Positions 1 to 9,471 of a stretch of DNA of 64,000 bases are shown piece by piece. Origin of the DNA: Halopolyspora algeriensis (GTDB lineage: Bacteria > Actinomycetota > Actinomycetes > Mycobacteriales > Pseudonocardiaceae); the NCBI RefSeq assembly GCF_003337235.1, contig NZ_QPJC01000001.1, positions 641,419 to 705,418 on the forward strand, read 5' to 3'. Under the pieces are notes generated by a model that did not search any database, was not told where the DNA came from, and saw only the letters and a list, made by a program, of their open reading frames with translations. Position 1 is the stretch's first letter; each line of letters begins with the position of its first letter. The position numbers and the translations under genes are program-made.

Positions 1-1434
1 ACCAAGTCGCTGCGCGAGGTCCTCGGCCATGCGATCTCCTACGCCCGCACCGGGGTCCCCGTCGTCGAGCGCCTCAGCACCACCATCGGCACGGTGCGCG
101 AGATGTTCCGCGAACACTGGCCGTCCTCGGCGCGGTTGTGGCTGGTCGACGATGCCGCACCCCAGCCGGGCAGTGTGCTGCGCAACCCCACCCTGGCCGA
201 TACCTGGCAGCGGCTGTTGTCCGAGGCCGACGCGGTGGGCGGTGATCGTCAGGCGCGGATCGACGCCGCGCGCCGTGCCTGGTCGCAGGGCTTTGTTGCC
301 GAGACGATCGAGAAGTTCGTGCGCACCCCCGTGCGGGACAATTCCGGACACGACCATGCCGGGCTGCTCACCGGGCAGGACATGGCCGCTTTCCGCGCGA
401 CCTATGCGGACACGGTGCTGACCGACCTGCCGGGCGGCTGGACGTTGGCGAAGGTCGGGATGGAGTCGCAGGGGCCGGTCCTGGCGCAGCAGTTGCGCCT
501 GCTGGAGGGTATGGGTGACCGGATCGGCTATACCGGTGGCCTGCCCGACGCCGACACGGTGCATGTCGCGGTGGAGGCGGCGAAGCTGGCTTTCGCCGAC
601 CGGGAGGCGTGGTACGGCGATTCCGCGGAACCGGGCGTGGTGGCTGACCTGCTCTCCCGTGCTTATGCCGACTCCCGGCGAGGGCTGATCGATGAGCACG
701 CTTCCCTGGAGCTGCGGCCGGGTTCTCCCGGCGGTCGCCGGGTGCGGTTACCGACATTCGTGGCCGAGGGCCGCGGAGCCGGGGGTCCCGAGGATCCGAG
801 TGGCGTCGGCCTCGGAGAACCGACCGTGTCACCGTCCGGGGAGAGCCGGGGGGACACGGTGCATCTCGACGTCGTGGATCGCTGGGGCAATATCGTTTCG
901 GCGACTCCGTCCGGTGGGTGGTTGCAGTCCTCGCCCGCGATTCCGGAACTGGGGTTCTGTCTGGGGACCCGTGCGCAGATGTTCTGGCTGCAGGAGGGGT
1001 TGCCGAACTCGCTCGTGCCGGGCAAGCGGCCCCGCATCACACTCAGTCCGTCGCTGGCACTGCGGGAGGGGGTGCCGGTTCTCGCGTTCGGCACGCCCGG
1101 TGGGGATCAGCAGGATCAGTGGCAGTTGTGCTTCTGGCTCGCTCATGTGCACGGCGGGTTGAACCTGCAGGAGGCGATCGATGCCCCCGCGTGGCATTCC
1201 CGCGCGTTCCCGACCTCGTTCTATCCCCGCACATGGCAGCCGGGCAGGCTGATGGTGGAGTCGCGACTCGGTCCCGAACGCATCGCCGACCTCGAACGAC
1301 GCGGTCACGAGGTCGTCGACGCCGGGCCCTGGGCGCTGGGGCGGCTGTCGGCGGTCTCCCGCGACCCGGAGACGGGGCTGCTGCGTGCGGCCGCCAACGC
1401 CCGCGGCGCCCAGGGCTACGCCGTGGGCAGGTGA
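1..1434 (+). CDS. Gamma-glutamyltransferase family protein (3' part, start outside window)
   Basis: The frame is open from base 1, so the gene begins before the window; 477 residues are visible. The N-terminal nucleophile hydrolase signature lies in GDTVHLDVVD: the Thr codon at 856-858 aligns with the autocatalytic Thr of the TTHxSVVD motif, leaving a small subunit of about 190 residues, the usual size. The upstream part (ISYARTGVPV, then a Gly-rich large-subunit region) also fits the family. These enzymes split gamma-glutamyl bonds such as glutathione, or act as gamma-glutamyl acylases. The second Thr of the usual TTH is Val here, so this may be a divergent subfamily. Family assignment is firm; substrate is unknown. 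Confidence 0.88.
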   Translation, partial: TKSLREVLGHAISYARTGVPVVERLSTTIGTVREMFREHWPSSARLWLVDDAAPQPGSVLRNPTLADTWQRLLSEADAVGGDRQARIDAARRAWSQGFVAETIEKFVRTPVRDNSGHDHAGLLTGQDMAAFRATYADTVLTDLPGGWTLAKVGMESQGPVLAQQLRLLEGMGDRIGYTGGLPDADTVHVAVEAAKLAFADREAWYGDSAEPGVVADLLSRAYADSRRGLIDEHASLELRPGSPGGRRVRLPTFVAEGRGAGGPEDPSGVGLGEPTVSPSGESRGDTVHLDVVDRWGNIVSATPSGGWLQSSPAIPELGFCLGTRAQMFWLQEGLPNSLVPGKRPRITLSPSLALREGVPVLAFGTPGGDQQDQWQLCFWLAHVHGGLNLQEAIDAPAWHSRAFPTSFYPRTWQPGRLMVESRLGPERIADLERRGHEVVDAGPWALGRLSAVSRDPETGLLRAAANARGAQGYAVGR

Positions 1435-1466
1435 GGACCGCCCTCGGCCGGGTCGGCGGGATCAGG

Positions 1467-2054
1467 TCAGGCGGGCAGGCCGAAGCCGAGGGCGTAGTTG
1501 AGCACCACGGCGAAGGTGAGATACATCAGCCAGATGCCGGTGGCCGTGTGTGCCGCGCCGAGTGAGCGCTCGCCGCGGGTGGTGCCGAGGCTGGCGGGGA
1601 TCTCGCTGACATACACCCAGGTCAGCCCGGTGAACAGGATGCCGACGGCCCAGTTGCCGACCGCGTAGAACACGACGGCTCCCAGCACCGACAGGATCAC
1701 GAACGCCACGGCCATGCCGACGTTGGGCCGGGGATCGTGCTGTCGGTAGCGGTTCCAGCCCAGCGCGAGCCAGTGGATCCCGTAGGCCGAGAAGGCCAGC
1801 GCCGCCATGTACAGCGGTGCATCGTAGGTGAAGACCTGGAACAGGGTCAGCCCGGCGAACAGGAAGATTCCGGTGACGATCTGGCAGACACCGGGCATCC
1901 AGATCGCCCAGGTACCGGAGGCGCGGTCGACCGACTCGCCTCGTTGCGGGAAGCCGAAAAGCTCCTGCGGACCTCAGATGAGATATCCGGTGCCCAACCC
2001 GAAGAACCCCAGGGCCAGCGGCGGGAACATCGACTCCGTGAATGCCGGTGGCAT
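1467..2054 (-). pseudogene. GPR1/FUN34/YaaH-like membrane protein gene interrupted by in-frame TGA
   Basis: Read from the ATG at 2054-2052 (AAGGTAG ribosome site upstream), one frame gives a plausible ~194-residue multi-pass membrane protein, but codon 27 (plus-strand bases 1974-1976) is TGA. The protein before the stop reads FFGLGTGYLI and after it GPQELFGFPQ. The reading continues without a shift through GTWAIWMPGVCQIVTGIF and LAFSAYGIHWLALGW to a stop at 1467. The layout resembles the acetate/succinate uptake family (YaaH/SatP, about 190 residues). A TGG to TGA change is the simplest cause. A shorter product from the ATG at 1898 (143 residues) would lack the first membrane segment. A sequencing error or readthrough is possible. 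Family assignment is moderate. Confidence 0.6.
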
Positions 2055-2364
2055 GAGCACACCTACCTTGCTGTTGATCGATACCGGCGACCGTCCACGG
2101 GGGTGCCCTCCAACATCGGCATCGACACTCCGCGGGTAGTGCTGTCCCCGATCAGGTGAGCGGTTCCGTCTGTCCGTCGGTACCGGACCGGCTCGCGAAG
2201 CCGGGCCGGGAGGACTCCGGCAGGAAAAGCGGGTGAAAGCCCTTTCCTCCGCACGGCTCCATTCGGGCTACTTCGGCACATAACCGCTGGTAAGGGCGGT
2301 ATTCTGCGATGAGAGTGTGCAGTGACGCGCAAGCGTCGGCTACGGCTGTGCCAAGAGGGACCGA
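2055..2364. other. Intergenic region between divergent genes, no gene seen
   Basis: These 310 bases separate the interrupted membrane gene (minus) from the glycosyltransferase fusion (plus) and must hold the promoters of both. A TATTCT hexamer at 2300-2305 could be a -10 box for the plus-strand gene, but no convincing -35 box is spaced to it. I see no RNA gene, repeat or conserved short protein here. Confidence 0.35.
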
Positions 2365-5300
2365 ATGGACGACAGCAGCGGTCGCAACAGGCGGGAGCAG
2401 CGGCGGTTGATCGACTGGACCGGGGAACGCTGCGTGCCGTGGGCCGACAACGCGCAGGCGATCTACGAGCATTACCACCGCTATGCGATGGCGGCCCGGT
2501 TCGTCCGGAACAAGCGGGTGCTCGACCTGGCCAGTGGCGAGGGGTACGGCGCTTCGATGCTGGCCGCCGAAGCCGCCGACGTCGTCGGGGTGGACATCGA
2601 CACCGACGCCGTCGAGCACGCCGAGCACCACTACGGCGGCCGCAACCTGAGCTTTCGCACCGGCTCGATCACCGATCCCGAACTGCTCGCCGAGAGCGGA
2701 CCGTTCGACGTGATCGTGTGTTTCGAGGCGATCGAGCACGTCGCCGACCACGCGGCCGTGCTGCGGCTGGTGCGCGCCCGGCTGGCAGGCGGGGGGCTGT
2801 TTCTGGTGAGCACCCCCGACACGACGATGTACCACGATCGGCAGGGCAACGAGAATCCCTTCCACATCAAGGAACTCGCCGCGCCGCAGTTCGAGTCGCT
2901 GCTGGAGGAGTTCTTCCGCCACGTGGCGATGTTGAAGCAGAACGTCGCGGTCGGTTCGCTGATGACCCCCGCCGACCCCGGTGATCCGGACACCGCCATC
3001 GACGGGGTCCGGTTGCAGACCCTGCGCAGGCAGGACGCGGGTTCCTGGTCGGTGCACCAGGGGGTGCCGTACACCTACCTGCTGGGGCTGGCTTCGGATC
3101 GCCAGTTGCCGCGGCTGCCCGCGGTGGCGGCCCTGCTCGACGCCGAGCAGGGGCTGGTGCAGCGTACTGCATCGGGTCCCGACGGGGACGTGTCCGAGAT
3201 CGTCGAACAGCGGGACGCCGCCACCGTCGATATCGCCCGGCTCAACGAGCTCTGCCGCCGTGAACGGGCCGAGATCGCAGAGCTCGAATCCTCGCTCGCG
3301 CGCTCGGAGTCGCTTCGCGCCGACGCCGAGCAGCGTGTGAACGAAAGCGCGCACGAGCAGGCCCGCCTGCGCCTGGAAATCGACCGGCTCGGTGCCGAGT
3401 TGCACGAGGCGCAGGCGACCGGCCGGCGCGACTCGGCGCGGATGGAGTGGCTGCGCGACACCGTGGCGGACCTGGAGGCACGGGTCGCCGACGCCGAGCA
3501 GCGCGCGGCAGGCCCGGTCGCACCTCGGCGTGCCCTCGACCGGATCGCGCCGCGTGGCACTTTTCGCCGGGTGGTCCGTGCGCTGCTGTTCGGGGGTGGG
3601 GGAGGACTTTCGGACTCACCGGAGGGCGGGGAGACCGGGCCGCTTCGCGTGCCGCGCAGCGACCATCCGCTGGTCAGTGTGATCCTGCCGGTGCACGGCG
3701 AGTGGCCGCACACCCGCCGGTGCCTGCGCTTGCTCGCCCGGCACCCGGTCTCGGTGCCGTTCGAGGTGATCGTGGTCGACGATGCCTCCGCCGACGGCAG
3801 CGCCGAACATCTGGCCGCCTGCGAGGGGGTGCGGTCGGTACGTACCGAACGCATTCTCGGGTTCGGTGCGGCATGCGATCTCGGTGCCGAGCAGGCACGG
3901 GGCGAGTACCTGTTCTTCCTGCACAACGATGCCGAGGTCACCGAGTCCTGGCTGGACATCCTGGTCGCCACGCTCGAATCCGACGAGTCGATCGGTTTGG
4001 TCGGCGCGAAACTCCTCGGCCCCGACGGCCGGATGCGGGAATGCGGCAGCGCCGTGTGGTCCGACGGCACCGTTCGGCATCTCGGCCGCGAGGACGATGC
4101 CGATGCGCCCGTGTACAACGTGCTGCGCGACGTGGATTGCTGCTCGAGTGCGGCGCTGCTGGTGCGGGCGGGCCTCTTCCGGCAGCTCGGTGGCTTCGAC
4201 CCGCGCTACGCACCGGCCTACTACGAGGACGTCGATCTCGCTTTCGCAGTGCGTGCGGCGGGGTTTCGGACGGTGGTGCAACCTCGGGCCGCCGTCGTGC
4301 ACCACGAGGGGACCTCCCACGCCGCCCGCACGGGCAGGGGGGCGAACAAGCACCGGGAGCTCAACCGTGGAGTGTTCGTCGACAAGTGGGCCGATACCCT
4401 CTTCGCCGAACATGTGTCGGAAGGCACGCCGGCCGGTCTGTGGCTGGCTCGGCAGCGGGGCAGCGGGGGGCATTTCGGCCCGCTGGTGCTGGTCACCGAT
4501 CAGCGGGTGCCGCACCCGGATGTCGACTCCGGCTCGGGGCGGATGCGTCACATCCTGGAGCAGCTCGTCGGGCTCGGTTGCCGCGTGGTGTTCCTCCCCG
4601 CCGACCGGACGCCCGCGGATTCCTACACCGCCGCCCTGCAGCAGCTCGGGGTGACGGTACTGCCCGAACCGCACCTGCAGCGGGCCTTTCTCACCGAGGC
4701 CGGTTCGCGGATCGATCTGGCCCTGGTGTCACGGTCGTGGTCGGCCTGGAGCCTGGCGGAGGAGCTGCGGATCTCGGCACCGCGATGCGTGCTCGTCCAC
4801 GACACCGCCGGGGTGCACTTCCGGCGGCTTCAGCGGCAGGCGGAACTGGCCGACGCCGAGGGGAATGCCGCGTTCGCGGACGCCTTGCGGCGGGGGGCTT
4901 TCGTGTCCCGGCAACGGGAGCTCGGGCTCGTCCACGCCTGCGACGTCACGCTCGTGGCGTCCGAAGCCGAGCAGGCTCTGCTGCGCGAATCGGTGCCCGA
5001 TGCCGATGTCCGCGTGCTGTCCCAGGTGCACGAGGTGCAGTGCCGATCGCGGTATCCGGGCGGTCGCCGCGATGTCCTGTTCGTGGGCGATTTCGATCAC
5101 CCGCCGAACATCGACGCCGTCCTGTGGGCGGCTCGGGACATCATGCCGCTGGTGCGCGAGCGCTGTCCGGAGGCGGTGCTGCATGTCGTGGGCGGCAACC
5201 CGACCGCCGAGATACTGCGCCTGGACGGAGACGGTGTCGAGGTGCACGGCTGGGTGGCCGATCTCGCGCCGCTGTACGACGCCGCCCGGGTGACGGTGGC

Positions 5301-5607
5301 TCCGCTGCGGTTCGGCACCGGGGTGAAGGGCAAGGTCGGCGAGAGCCTCGGAGCGGGGGTGCCCGTGGTCGGGACGGCGCCGGCGATGGAGGGTGTGCAC
5401 CTCACGCCGGGCGGTGACGTGCTGATCGCCGACGATGCGCGCGGACTCGCGGACGGCATCGTGCGGCTGCTCACCGACGACCGGGCGTGGCAACGACTGT
5501 CCACATCGGGGCAGGCGGCTGTCGCGGCACAGTTCGGCCCCGACGTCTCGCGTGCCACCTTGCAGGCTCTTCTCGCCACCGTCGCCACCGCCGGGACCGC
5601 ACGCTGA
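2365..5607 (+). CDS. Methyltransferase / coiled-coil / GT2 / GT4 fusion glycosyltransferase
   Basis: 1080 residues with four parts. Residues ~1-230 are a class I SAM methyltransferase (motif VLDLASGEG at 52-60, later [10 protein letters not shown]). Residues ~273-384 are a Glu/Arg/Ala-rich coiled coil. Residues ~433-690 are a GT-A (GT2) glycosyltransferase ([19 protein letters not shown], metal site LHNDAE). Residues ~705-1075 are a GT-B (GT4-like) domain with [16 protein letters not shown] and a donor-site [18 protein letters not shown] precedes the ATG. No signal peptide is seen, so it probably acts in the cytoplasm on a surface glycan or glycolipid. The gene stands alone, with no glycan operon next to it. 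The combination suggests extension plus methyl capping of a sugar chain; that is inference. Domain calls are firm. Confidence 0.85.
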   Translation: MDDSSGRNRREQRRLIDWTGERCVPWADNAQAIYEHYHRYAMAARFVRNKRVLDLASGEGYGASMLAAEAADVVGVDIDTDAVEHAEHHYGGRNLSFRTGSITDPELLAESGPFDVIVCFEAIEHVADHAAVLRLVRARLAGGGLFLVSTPDTTMYHDRQGNENPFHIKELAAPQFESLLEEFFRHVAMLKQNVAVGSLMTPADPGDPDTAIDGVRLQTLRRQDAGSWSVHQGVPYTYLLGLASDRQLPRLPAVAALLDAEQGLVQRTASGPDGDVSEIVEQRDAATVDIARLNELCRRERAEIAELESSLARSESLRADAEQRVNESAHEQARLRLEIDRLGAELHEAQATGRRDSARMEWLRDTVADLEARVADAEQRAAGPVAPRRALDRIAPRGTFRRVVRALLFGGGGGLSDSPEGGETGPLRVPRSDHPLVSVILPVHGEWPHTRRCLRLLARHPVSVPFEVIVVDDASADGSAEHLAACEGVRSVRTERILGFGAACDLGAEQARGEYLFFLHNDAEVTESWLDILVATLESDESIGLVGAKLLGPDGRMRECGSAVWSDGTVRHLGREDDADAPVYNVLRDVDCCSSAALLVRAGLFRQLGGFDPRYAPAYYEDVDLAFAVRAAGFRTVVQPRAAVVHHEGTSHAARTGRGANKHRELNRGVFVDKWADTLFAEHVSEGTPAGLWLARQRGSGGHFGPLVLVTDQRVPHPDVDSGSGRMRHILEQLVGLGCRVVFLPADRTPADSYTAALQQLGVTVLPEPHLQRAFLTEAGSRIDLALVSRSWSAWSLAEELRISAPRCVLVHDTAGVHFRRLQRQAELADAEGNAAFADALRRGAFVSRQRELGLVHACDVTLVASEAEQALLRESVPDADVRVLSQVHEVQCRSRYPGGRRDVLFVGDFDHPPNIDAVLWAARDIMPLVRERCPEAVLHVVGGNPTAEILRLDGDGVEVHGWVADLAPLYDAARVTVAPLRFGTGVKGKVGESLGAGVPVVGTAPAMEGVHLTPGGDVLIADDARGLADGIVRLLTDDRAWQRLSTSGQAAVAAQFGPDVSRATLQALLATVATAGTAR

Positions 5608-5699
5608 CGAGATGTCCGGCGGTGCGGGCGCCGTCCGGTGCACCGGGACGTGTCCGCATGACGCTCCACCCGGCCCGGGTGAGTGGGTATCGTGCGGGT

Positions 5700-6356
5700 A
5701 TGGCGTTGTTCGGTAACAAGACCCGCATGATCGAGGCCGAGGAGGCTTTGCCGGGGCGGTCCACGCCGCTTGCGGTGCCCGAGTTCCACGCGGTGTACGG
5801 CGAGCGCCGGATCGTGCCGCCGTTCCCGGAGGGAATGTCGACCGTGGTGGTGGGCATGGGCTGCTTCTGGGGAGCCGAGCGCACCTTCTGGCGCACCGAG
5901 GGCGTGTGGTCCACCGCCGTGGGATACGCGGGCGGATACACCCCCAACCCCACCTATGAAGAGGTGTGCACCGGTCTGACCGGGCACGCGGAGGCCGTGC
6001 TCGTCGTTTTCGATCCTGCGGTCATCGGCCTTTCGCAGGTCCTGCGCGTGTTCTGGGAGAACCACGACCCGACTCAGGGTCTGCGGCAGGGCAACGATGT
6101 CGGTTCGCAGTACCGGTCGGCCATCTACTACGCCGACGAGCAGCAGCGGGTGACCGCCGAGGCCAGCCGCGAGCAGTACCAGGCGGCATTGACGACCGCA
6201 GGCCACGGCGCGATCACCACGGAGATCGCCCCGCTGGGTGAGTTCTACTATGCCGAGGGCTACCACCAGCAGTACCTCAGCGACGCGAAGAACCCGCACG
6301 GTTACTGCGGGATCGAAGGCACCGGTGTCGCCTGCCCCACCGGCCTCGCCGTCTGA
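5700..6356 (+). CDS. msrA: Peptide-methionine (S)-S-oxide reductase MsrA
   Basis: 218 residues from the ATG at 5700. The catalytic motif GCFWGAER puts the nucleophilic Cys at residue 55, and the C-terminus carries two further Cys ([16 protein letters not shown]) suited to disulfide recycling by thioredoxin. [18 protein letters not shown] and the ENHDPTQ...NDVGSQYRS block are typical of the family. It reduces methionine-S-sulfoxide in oxidised proteins, in the cytosol. The frame is open upstream to 5487, but that stretch overlaps the previous gene's end and does not look like MsrA, so the internal ATG is preferred. Length fits the actinobacterial form with its ~45-residue N-terminal extension. 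Confidence 0.95.
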   Translation: MALFGNKTRMIEAEEALPGRSTPLAVPEFHAVYGERRIVPPFPEGMSTVVVGMGCFWGAERTFWRTEGVWSTAVGYAGGYTPNPTYEEVCTGLTGHAEAVLVVFDPAVIGLSQVLRVFWENHDPTQGLRQGNDVGSQYRSAIYYADEQQRVTAEASREQYQAALTTAGHGAITTEIAPLGEFYYAEGYHQQYLSDAKNPHGYCGIEGTGVACPTGLAV

Positions 6357-6460
6357 ACGACCGGCTGTATCGCTCCGACCACGCGGGCTGCCATCACTCG
6401 CACGAGTGGGCCGAGGGTCTCTCGGTTGCGGCCCGGTGGGGACGACTCGACGATCCGGGT

Positions 6461-6670
6461 ATGGCTGACAACATCTACCGGGTGACCGAGATCGTCGGCA
6501 CCTCCTCGGAAGGTCTCGACGATGCGATCCGCAGGGGAGTGGGACGTGCCTCCCAGACACTGCGGGAGGTCGACTGGTTCGAGGTTTCCGAGGTCCGGGG
6601 CCACGTCGAGAACGGCAACGTCGCGCATTTCCAGGTCGGGTTGAAGATCGGCTTCCGACTGGACGAGTGA
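6461..6670 (+). CDS. Dodecin (flavin-binding storage protein)
   Basis: 69 residues, the usual dodecin length. MADNIYRVTEIVGTSSEGLDDAI and the end GNVAHFQVGLKIGFRL match the one-helix, three-strand dodecin fold. The Trp in DWFEVSEVRG sits where the flavin-stacking Trp is found. Dodecins form hollow dodecamers that bind FMN, riboflavin or CoA and buffer free flavin. No strong ribosome-binding site precedes the ATG at 6461. A long hairpin at 6726-6762 follows the gene. Recognition is firm. Confidence 0.9.
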   Translation: MADNIYRVTEIVGTSSEGLDDAIRRGVGRASQTLREVDWFEVSEVRGHVENGNVAHFQVGLKIGFRLDE

Positions 6671-6725
6671 GAGTGCTCGGTGCCGGGCTTCCCGGCCGCT
6701 TTCGTCGTAAGGGCCGCAACAGCGA

Positions 6726-6762
6726 AACGGGCCCGCCGGAGTACATCTCCGGCGGGCCCGTT
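6726..6762. terminator. 16-bp perfect hairpin between convergent dodecin and tRNA-Gly genes
   Basis: Arms AACGGGCCCGCCGGAG (6726-6741) and CTCCGGCGGGCCCGTT (6747-6762) pair perfectly around a 5-base loop. It lies 55 bases after the dodecin stop and just past the 3' end of tRNA-Gly on the other strand, so it can serve as a two-way terminator. There is no long T-run on either side, typical of high-GC actinobacterial terminators. Confidence 0.75.
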
Positions 6763-6767
6763 GTCGG

Positions 6768-6839
6768 AGCGGATGACGGGATTCGAACCCGCGACCCTCA
6801 GCTTGGCAAGCTGATGCGCTACCGCTGCGCTACATCCGC
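6768..6839 (-). tRNA. tRNA-Gly (anticodon GCC)
   Basis: Read on the minus strand, the acceptor arm GCGGATG pairs with CATCCGC. The anticodon arm CAGCTT-GCC-AAGCTG gives anticodon GCC, and the T arm holds GGGTTCGAATCCC. The 72-base cloverleaf folds without mismatch in the acceptor stem. The 3' CCA is not encoded (CCG follows the discriminator base U on this strand). The hairpin at 6726-6762 lies directly downstream. Confidence 0.95.
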
Positions 6840-6959
6840 ATGTGTTCGCAAGATCCTTCCGGCGACCGTTCGGATTTCCGCTCGGCCCCTTCCGGCTGCT
6901 TGTGACAACCACTGTAACCCATCCGCGGTGCCCGCTTCGACGGGGGTGGGCACCGGTGC

Positions 6960-7370
6960 TCAACTCGGGCGAGAAGGTCCCGCGCGCGTCAGTGTCACCT
7001 GGATGAGCACCCGGTTCTCGGCTTTCATGGCGGCACGGTAGGCACCCCAGTCCTCGTGTTCGCCCGAGATGCTGCGGTAGTACTCCTCCAGCAGGGGCAA
7101 CGCCTCCGGGAGTTCGACGATGTGCACGTCCCCCTCCACCTGGATCCAGGAGCCGAAGAACCGGTCGGGAAGCACGCAGAGCCAGGCGCGGGGGTCACGC
7201 CGCAGGTTGCGCACCTTGGCCGTGCCCGCCGAGGTGCTCACGACGACCCGGCCCGCGCCGTCCACCGTCGCCAGTACCGGTGACATCTGCGGTGTGCCGT
7301 CCTCGCGCATGGTGCTCAGCACCGCGTGGTGCTGTGTGCGCACGGCGGAACGTGCTTCGTCGAGGTTCAT
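6960..7370 (-). CDS. F420/FMN-dependent split beta-barrel oxidoreductase (PNPOx-like, FDOR-B)
   Basis: 136 residues from the ATG at 7370, which has AAAGGTG just upstream. The sequence has the pyridoxamine-phosphate-oxidase-like split barrel: AVLSTMREDGTPQMSPVLA, then KVRNLRRDPRAWLCV, then YYRSISGEHEDWGAYRAAM. The last two blocks closely resemble Rv1155-type F420-binding proteins of mycobacteria. Such proteins reduce small molecules with F420H2 or bind flavin; the substrate cannot be read. The frame stays open further upstream, but the extra stretch is low-complexity and lacks family features. The gene is divergent from the small membrane protein at 7603. Confidence 0.85.
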   Translation of the reverse strand: MNLDEARSAVRTQHHAVLSTMREDGTPQMSPVLATVDGAGRVVVSTSAGTAKVRNLRRDPRAWLCVLPDRFFGSWIQVEGDVHIVELPEALPLLEEYYRSISGEHEDWGAYRAAMKAENRVLIQVTLTRAGPSRPS

Positions 7371-7602
7371 CCGGGCACCTTTCCGGTGATGGTGTTGTGG
7401 TATCGCCGATCCGCAGGTTCGCCACGGTACCGAGCACCGCGTGCGGACGATATGTGACTCGGTGAGACGGGTGATATCGCCCGCGGGACCGAGGGAGATC
7501 GCGGTACGGTGGCCGCACGTTTGATGATCGAACCGGCCGGACGGCGGCACGGCCGGGCACCCCGACCGATGCGAGTGGCCCGGCCTGGGCAGGGAGGCGG
7601 CG

Positions 7603-8040
7603 ATGAACCGGGTGGTGCGTGGCTCCGACGGGCGGATGTGGAATGTCCGGACCAACATCGAGTGGTCCAATCCGATCGATGTGGACGAGTGGGAGCACGA
7701 CATCAGCGGTGGCCCCGGCCCGGGCGTGGCCATGGGGGTGATTCTGCTGTTGCTGTTCGTCGGGTTCGTCGTCTGGACCCCGTCGTCGGTGTACGTCCCG
7801 ATCCAGCTGGTTGTGGCCCTGGCGCTGATCGTGCTGTTCTTCCCGCTCCGCTGGCTGGTGCGGCGGCCGTGGACGGTGCTGGCGGAAACGCCCGGGGATT
7901 CCGACGAGCGTCCGCCGGAGCGCTGGGTCGGGGTCGTCCGGGGATTCGTCACCGCCCGGCAGCGGGCCGGCCGCGTGGCCCGCGATATCGAGGTCTACTC
8001 CGAACCCGACATGAACGGTCCGCTGCAGCCGGTGGCGTGA
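7603..8040 (+). CDS. Two-TM actinobacterial membrane protein, function unknown
   Basis: 145 residues from an ATG preceded by GGGAGGCGG. The N-terminus is polar (VVRGSDGRMWNVRTNIEWSNP). Two adjacent membrane segments follow (GVAMGVILLLLFVGFVVW and QLVVALALIVLFFPLRWLV), then a soluble tail (RPWTVLAETPGD...). No catalytic motif is visible. The general shape matches small conserved actinobacterial proteins often labelled DUF983 or similar, but I cannot confirm that. It stands alone, 140 bases before the LytS-type kinase, and could be the first gene of that group. Confidence 0.65.
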   Translation: MNRVVRGSDGRMWNVRTNIEWSNPIDVDEWEHDISGGPGPGVAMGVILLLLFVGFVVWTPSSVYVPIQLVVALALIVLFFPLRWLVRRPWTVLAETPGDSDERPPERWVGVVRGFVTARQRAGRVARDIEVYSEPDMNGPLQPVA

Positions 8041-8181
8041 TGCCGTGCGCACGGCCGAACAGCGTGCGCATTTCCGTTGAGTGGAAGAGTGCTCTGCCGC
8101 TCACCGATCATTACGAGCCGCTGAGCTCGACAAGCGGTGTGCATCCTTGCTTACCGACCGGCTCGTCACGAGTATGGTCGC

Positions 8182-9453
8182 GTGCCCGAGCTGCTGACTG
8201 AGCGGACAGTGCTGACCCTGATCGCGGCACTTGGCGTACTCGGAATGTTCGTCATGCTGTGTCGATCGCGCCGGGTGAGCACGTCGATGGAGGATGCCAC
8301 GCTGGCCGCGCTGCATCGCGTGACCAGTGCCGCCCCCTACCTGCGCAGTGGCCTCAACCAGGAGTCGGCGGACAAGACCGCGCCGTATCTGCGCGAGTTG
8401 CTGTCCTGCGCCGCGGTGGGAGTGGTCGATGCCGACGGAACTCTGCTGACCTGGGACGGGGAGGCCAACCACCACTACGACGACGTGACCACCCCGATCG
8501 AGCGCGTACTGCGCAGCGGCAAACGTGAATACGTCGATCACTCCGATGTGCCCTGTGACCAGCGCCCGTGCCCGATGCGGCACGCGGTGGTGGTGCCGCT
8601 GGAAGTCGAGGGACGCAACCGGGGTGCGCTGGTGGTGATCACCGGTGGCGATCAGAAGCGATTGTTGCGTGCCGCCGAGGAACTCGCCGATCATGTTTCG
8701 GCACAACTCGAACTGGCCGAGTTGCAGGAGTCCAAGGAGAAGCTGGCGCGCGCGGAAGTGCGCGCACTGCGCGCGCAGATCTCTCCCCATTTCATCTACA
8801 ACGCGTTGAACACGATCTCCTCGCATGTTCGCACCGACCCCGAGCAGGCGCGGGAACTGCTGCAGGAGTTCGCCGACTTCACGCGCTACTCGTTCCGCAC
8901 CACCGGCCTGTACACGACGCTGGCCGAGGAGCTGCGCAACATCGATCGTTATCTGATGCTGGAGGGGGCGCGATTCGGTCCGGAGCGGCTGAAGGTACAG
9001 CTCAGGATCGACCCCGAGGTGTTGCCCGTGACCTTGCCGTTCCTGGCGTTGCAACCCCTCGTGGAAAACGCGGTGCGACACGGCCTGCTCAGCAAGCCGG
9101 GTGGCGGCACGGTCTCGGTGGTGGCCGCCGATCACGGCAACGAGGCTTTGATCAGTGTCGACGACGACGGGGTCGGCATGGACCCGCGGGCTCTGGAATC
9201 CGAGCTCGGCGAATCACATCTCACCGGTGCGCACGTCGGCCTCGGCAATATCAACGACCGGATGCGGGCCACGTTCGGCAACGACTACGGATTGGTGGTC
9301 GAGACCGAGCAGGGCGCGGGAATGAAGGTCATCATGCGCGTGCCGAAATTCGCTCCCGGTGTGCATCCGATTCCGCCCGAACCGTTGCCGGACGGCTCGG
9401 CGCAGGACGCGGACCTCGACGTGCCGGAGCAAGAACCCACGCCCGTGCGGTAG
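8182..9453 (+). CDS. LytS-type sensor histidine kinase
   Basis: 423 residues from GTG 8182 (the frame is open to GTG 8137, but that extension is not conserved-looking). An N-terminal membrane segment (LTLIAALGVLGMFVML) is followed by a GAF-like sensor domain containing a Cys pair (CDQRPCPM). The His_kinase domain (PF06580 type) has phospho-acceptor His203 in ISPHFIYNALNTI, the N box LVENAVRHGL and the G boxes DDDGVGMD and GLGNINDR. It should phosphorylate the LytTR regulator at 10648, with the S49 peptidase gene between them. The SSS symporter downstream suggests it senses a nutrient. The sensor ligand is unknown; the CxxxxC-type pair could bind metal or respond to redox. Confidence 0.9.
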   Translation: MPELLTERTVLTLIAALGVLGMFVMLCRSRRVSTSMEDATLAALHRVTSAAPYLRSGLNQESADKTAPYLRELLSCAAVGVVDADGTLLTWDGEANHHYDDVTTPIERVLRSGKREYVDHSDVPCDQRPCPMRHAVVVPLEVEGRNRGALVVITGGDQKRLLRAAEELADHVSAQLELAELQESKEKLARAEVRALRAQISPHFIYNALNTISSHVRTDPEQARELLQEFADFTRYSFRTTGLYTTLAEELRNIDRYLMLEGARFGPERLKVQLRIDPEVLPVTLPFLALQPLVENAVRHGLLSKPGGGTVSVVAADHGNEALISVDDDGVGMDPRALESELGESHLTGAHVGLGNINDRMRATFGNDYGLVVETEQGAGMKVIMRVPKFAPGVHPIPPEPLPDGSAQDADLDVPEQEPTPVR

Positions 9454-9471
9454 AGCCGGTAACGTCGGGGC

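Noticed and set aside
2152..3405. 417-codon minus-strand frame opposite the glycosyltransferase fusion
   Set aside because: Antisense to the methyltransferase and coiled-coil regions, which have clear motifs on the plus strand.
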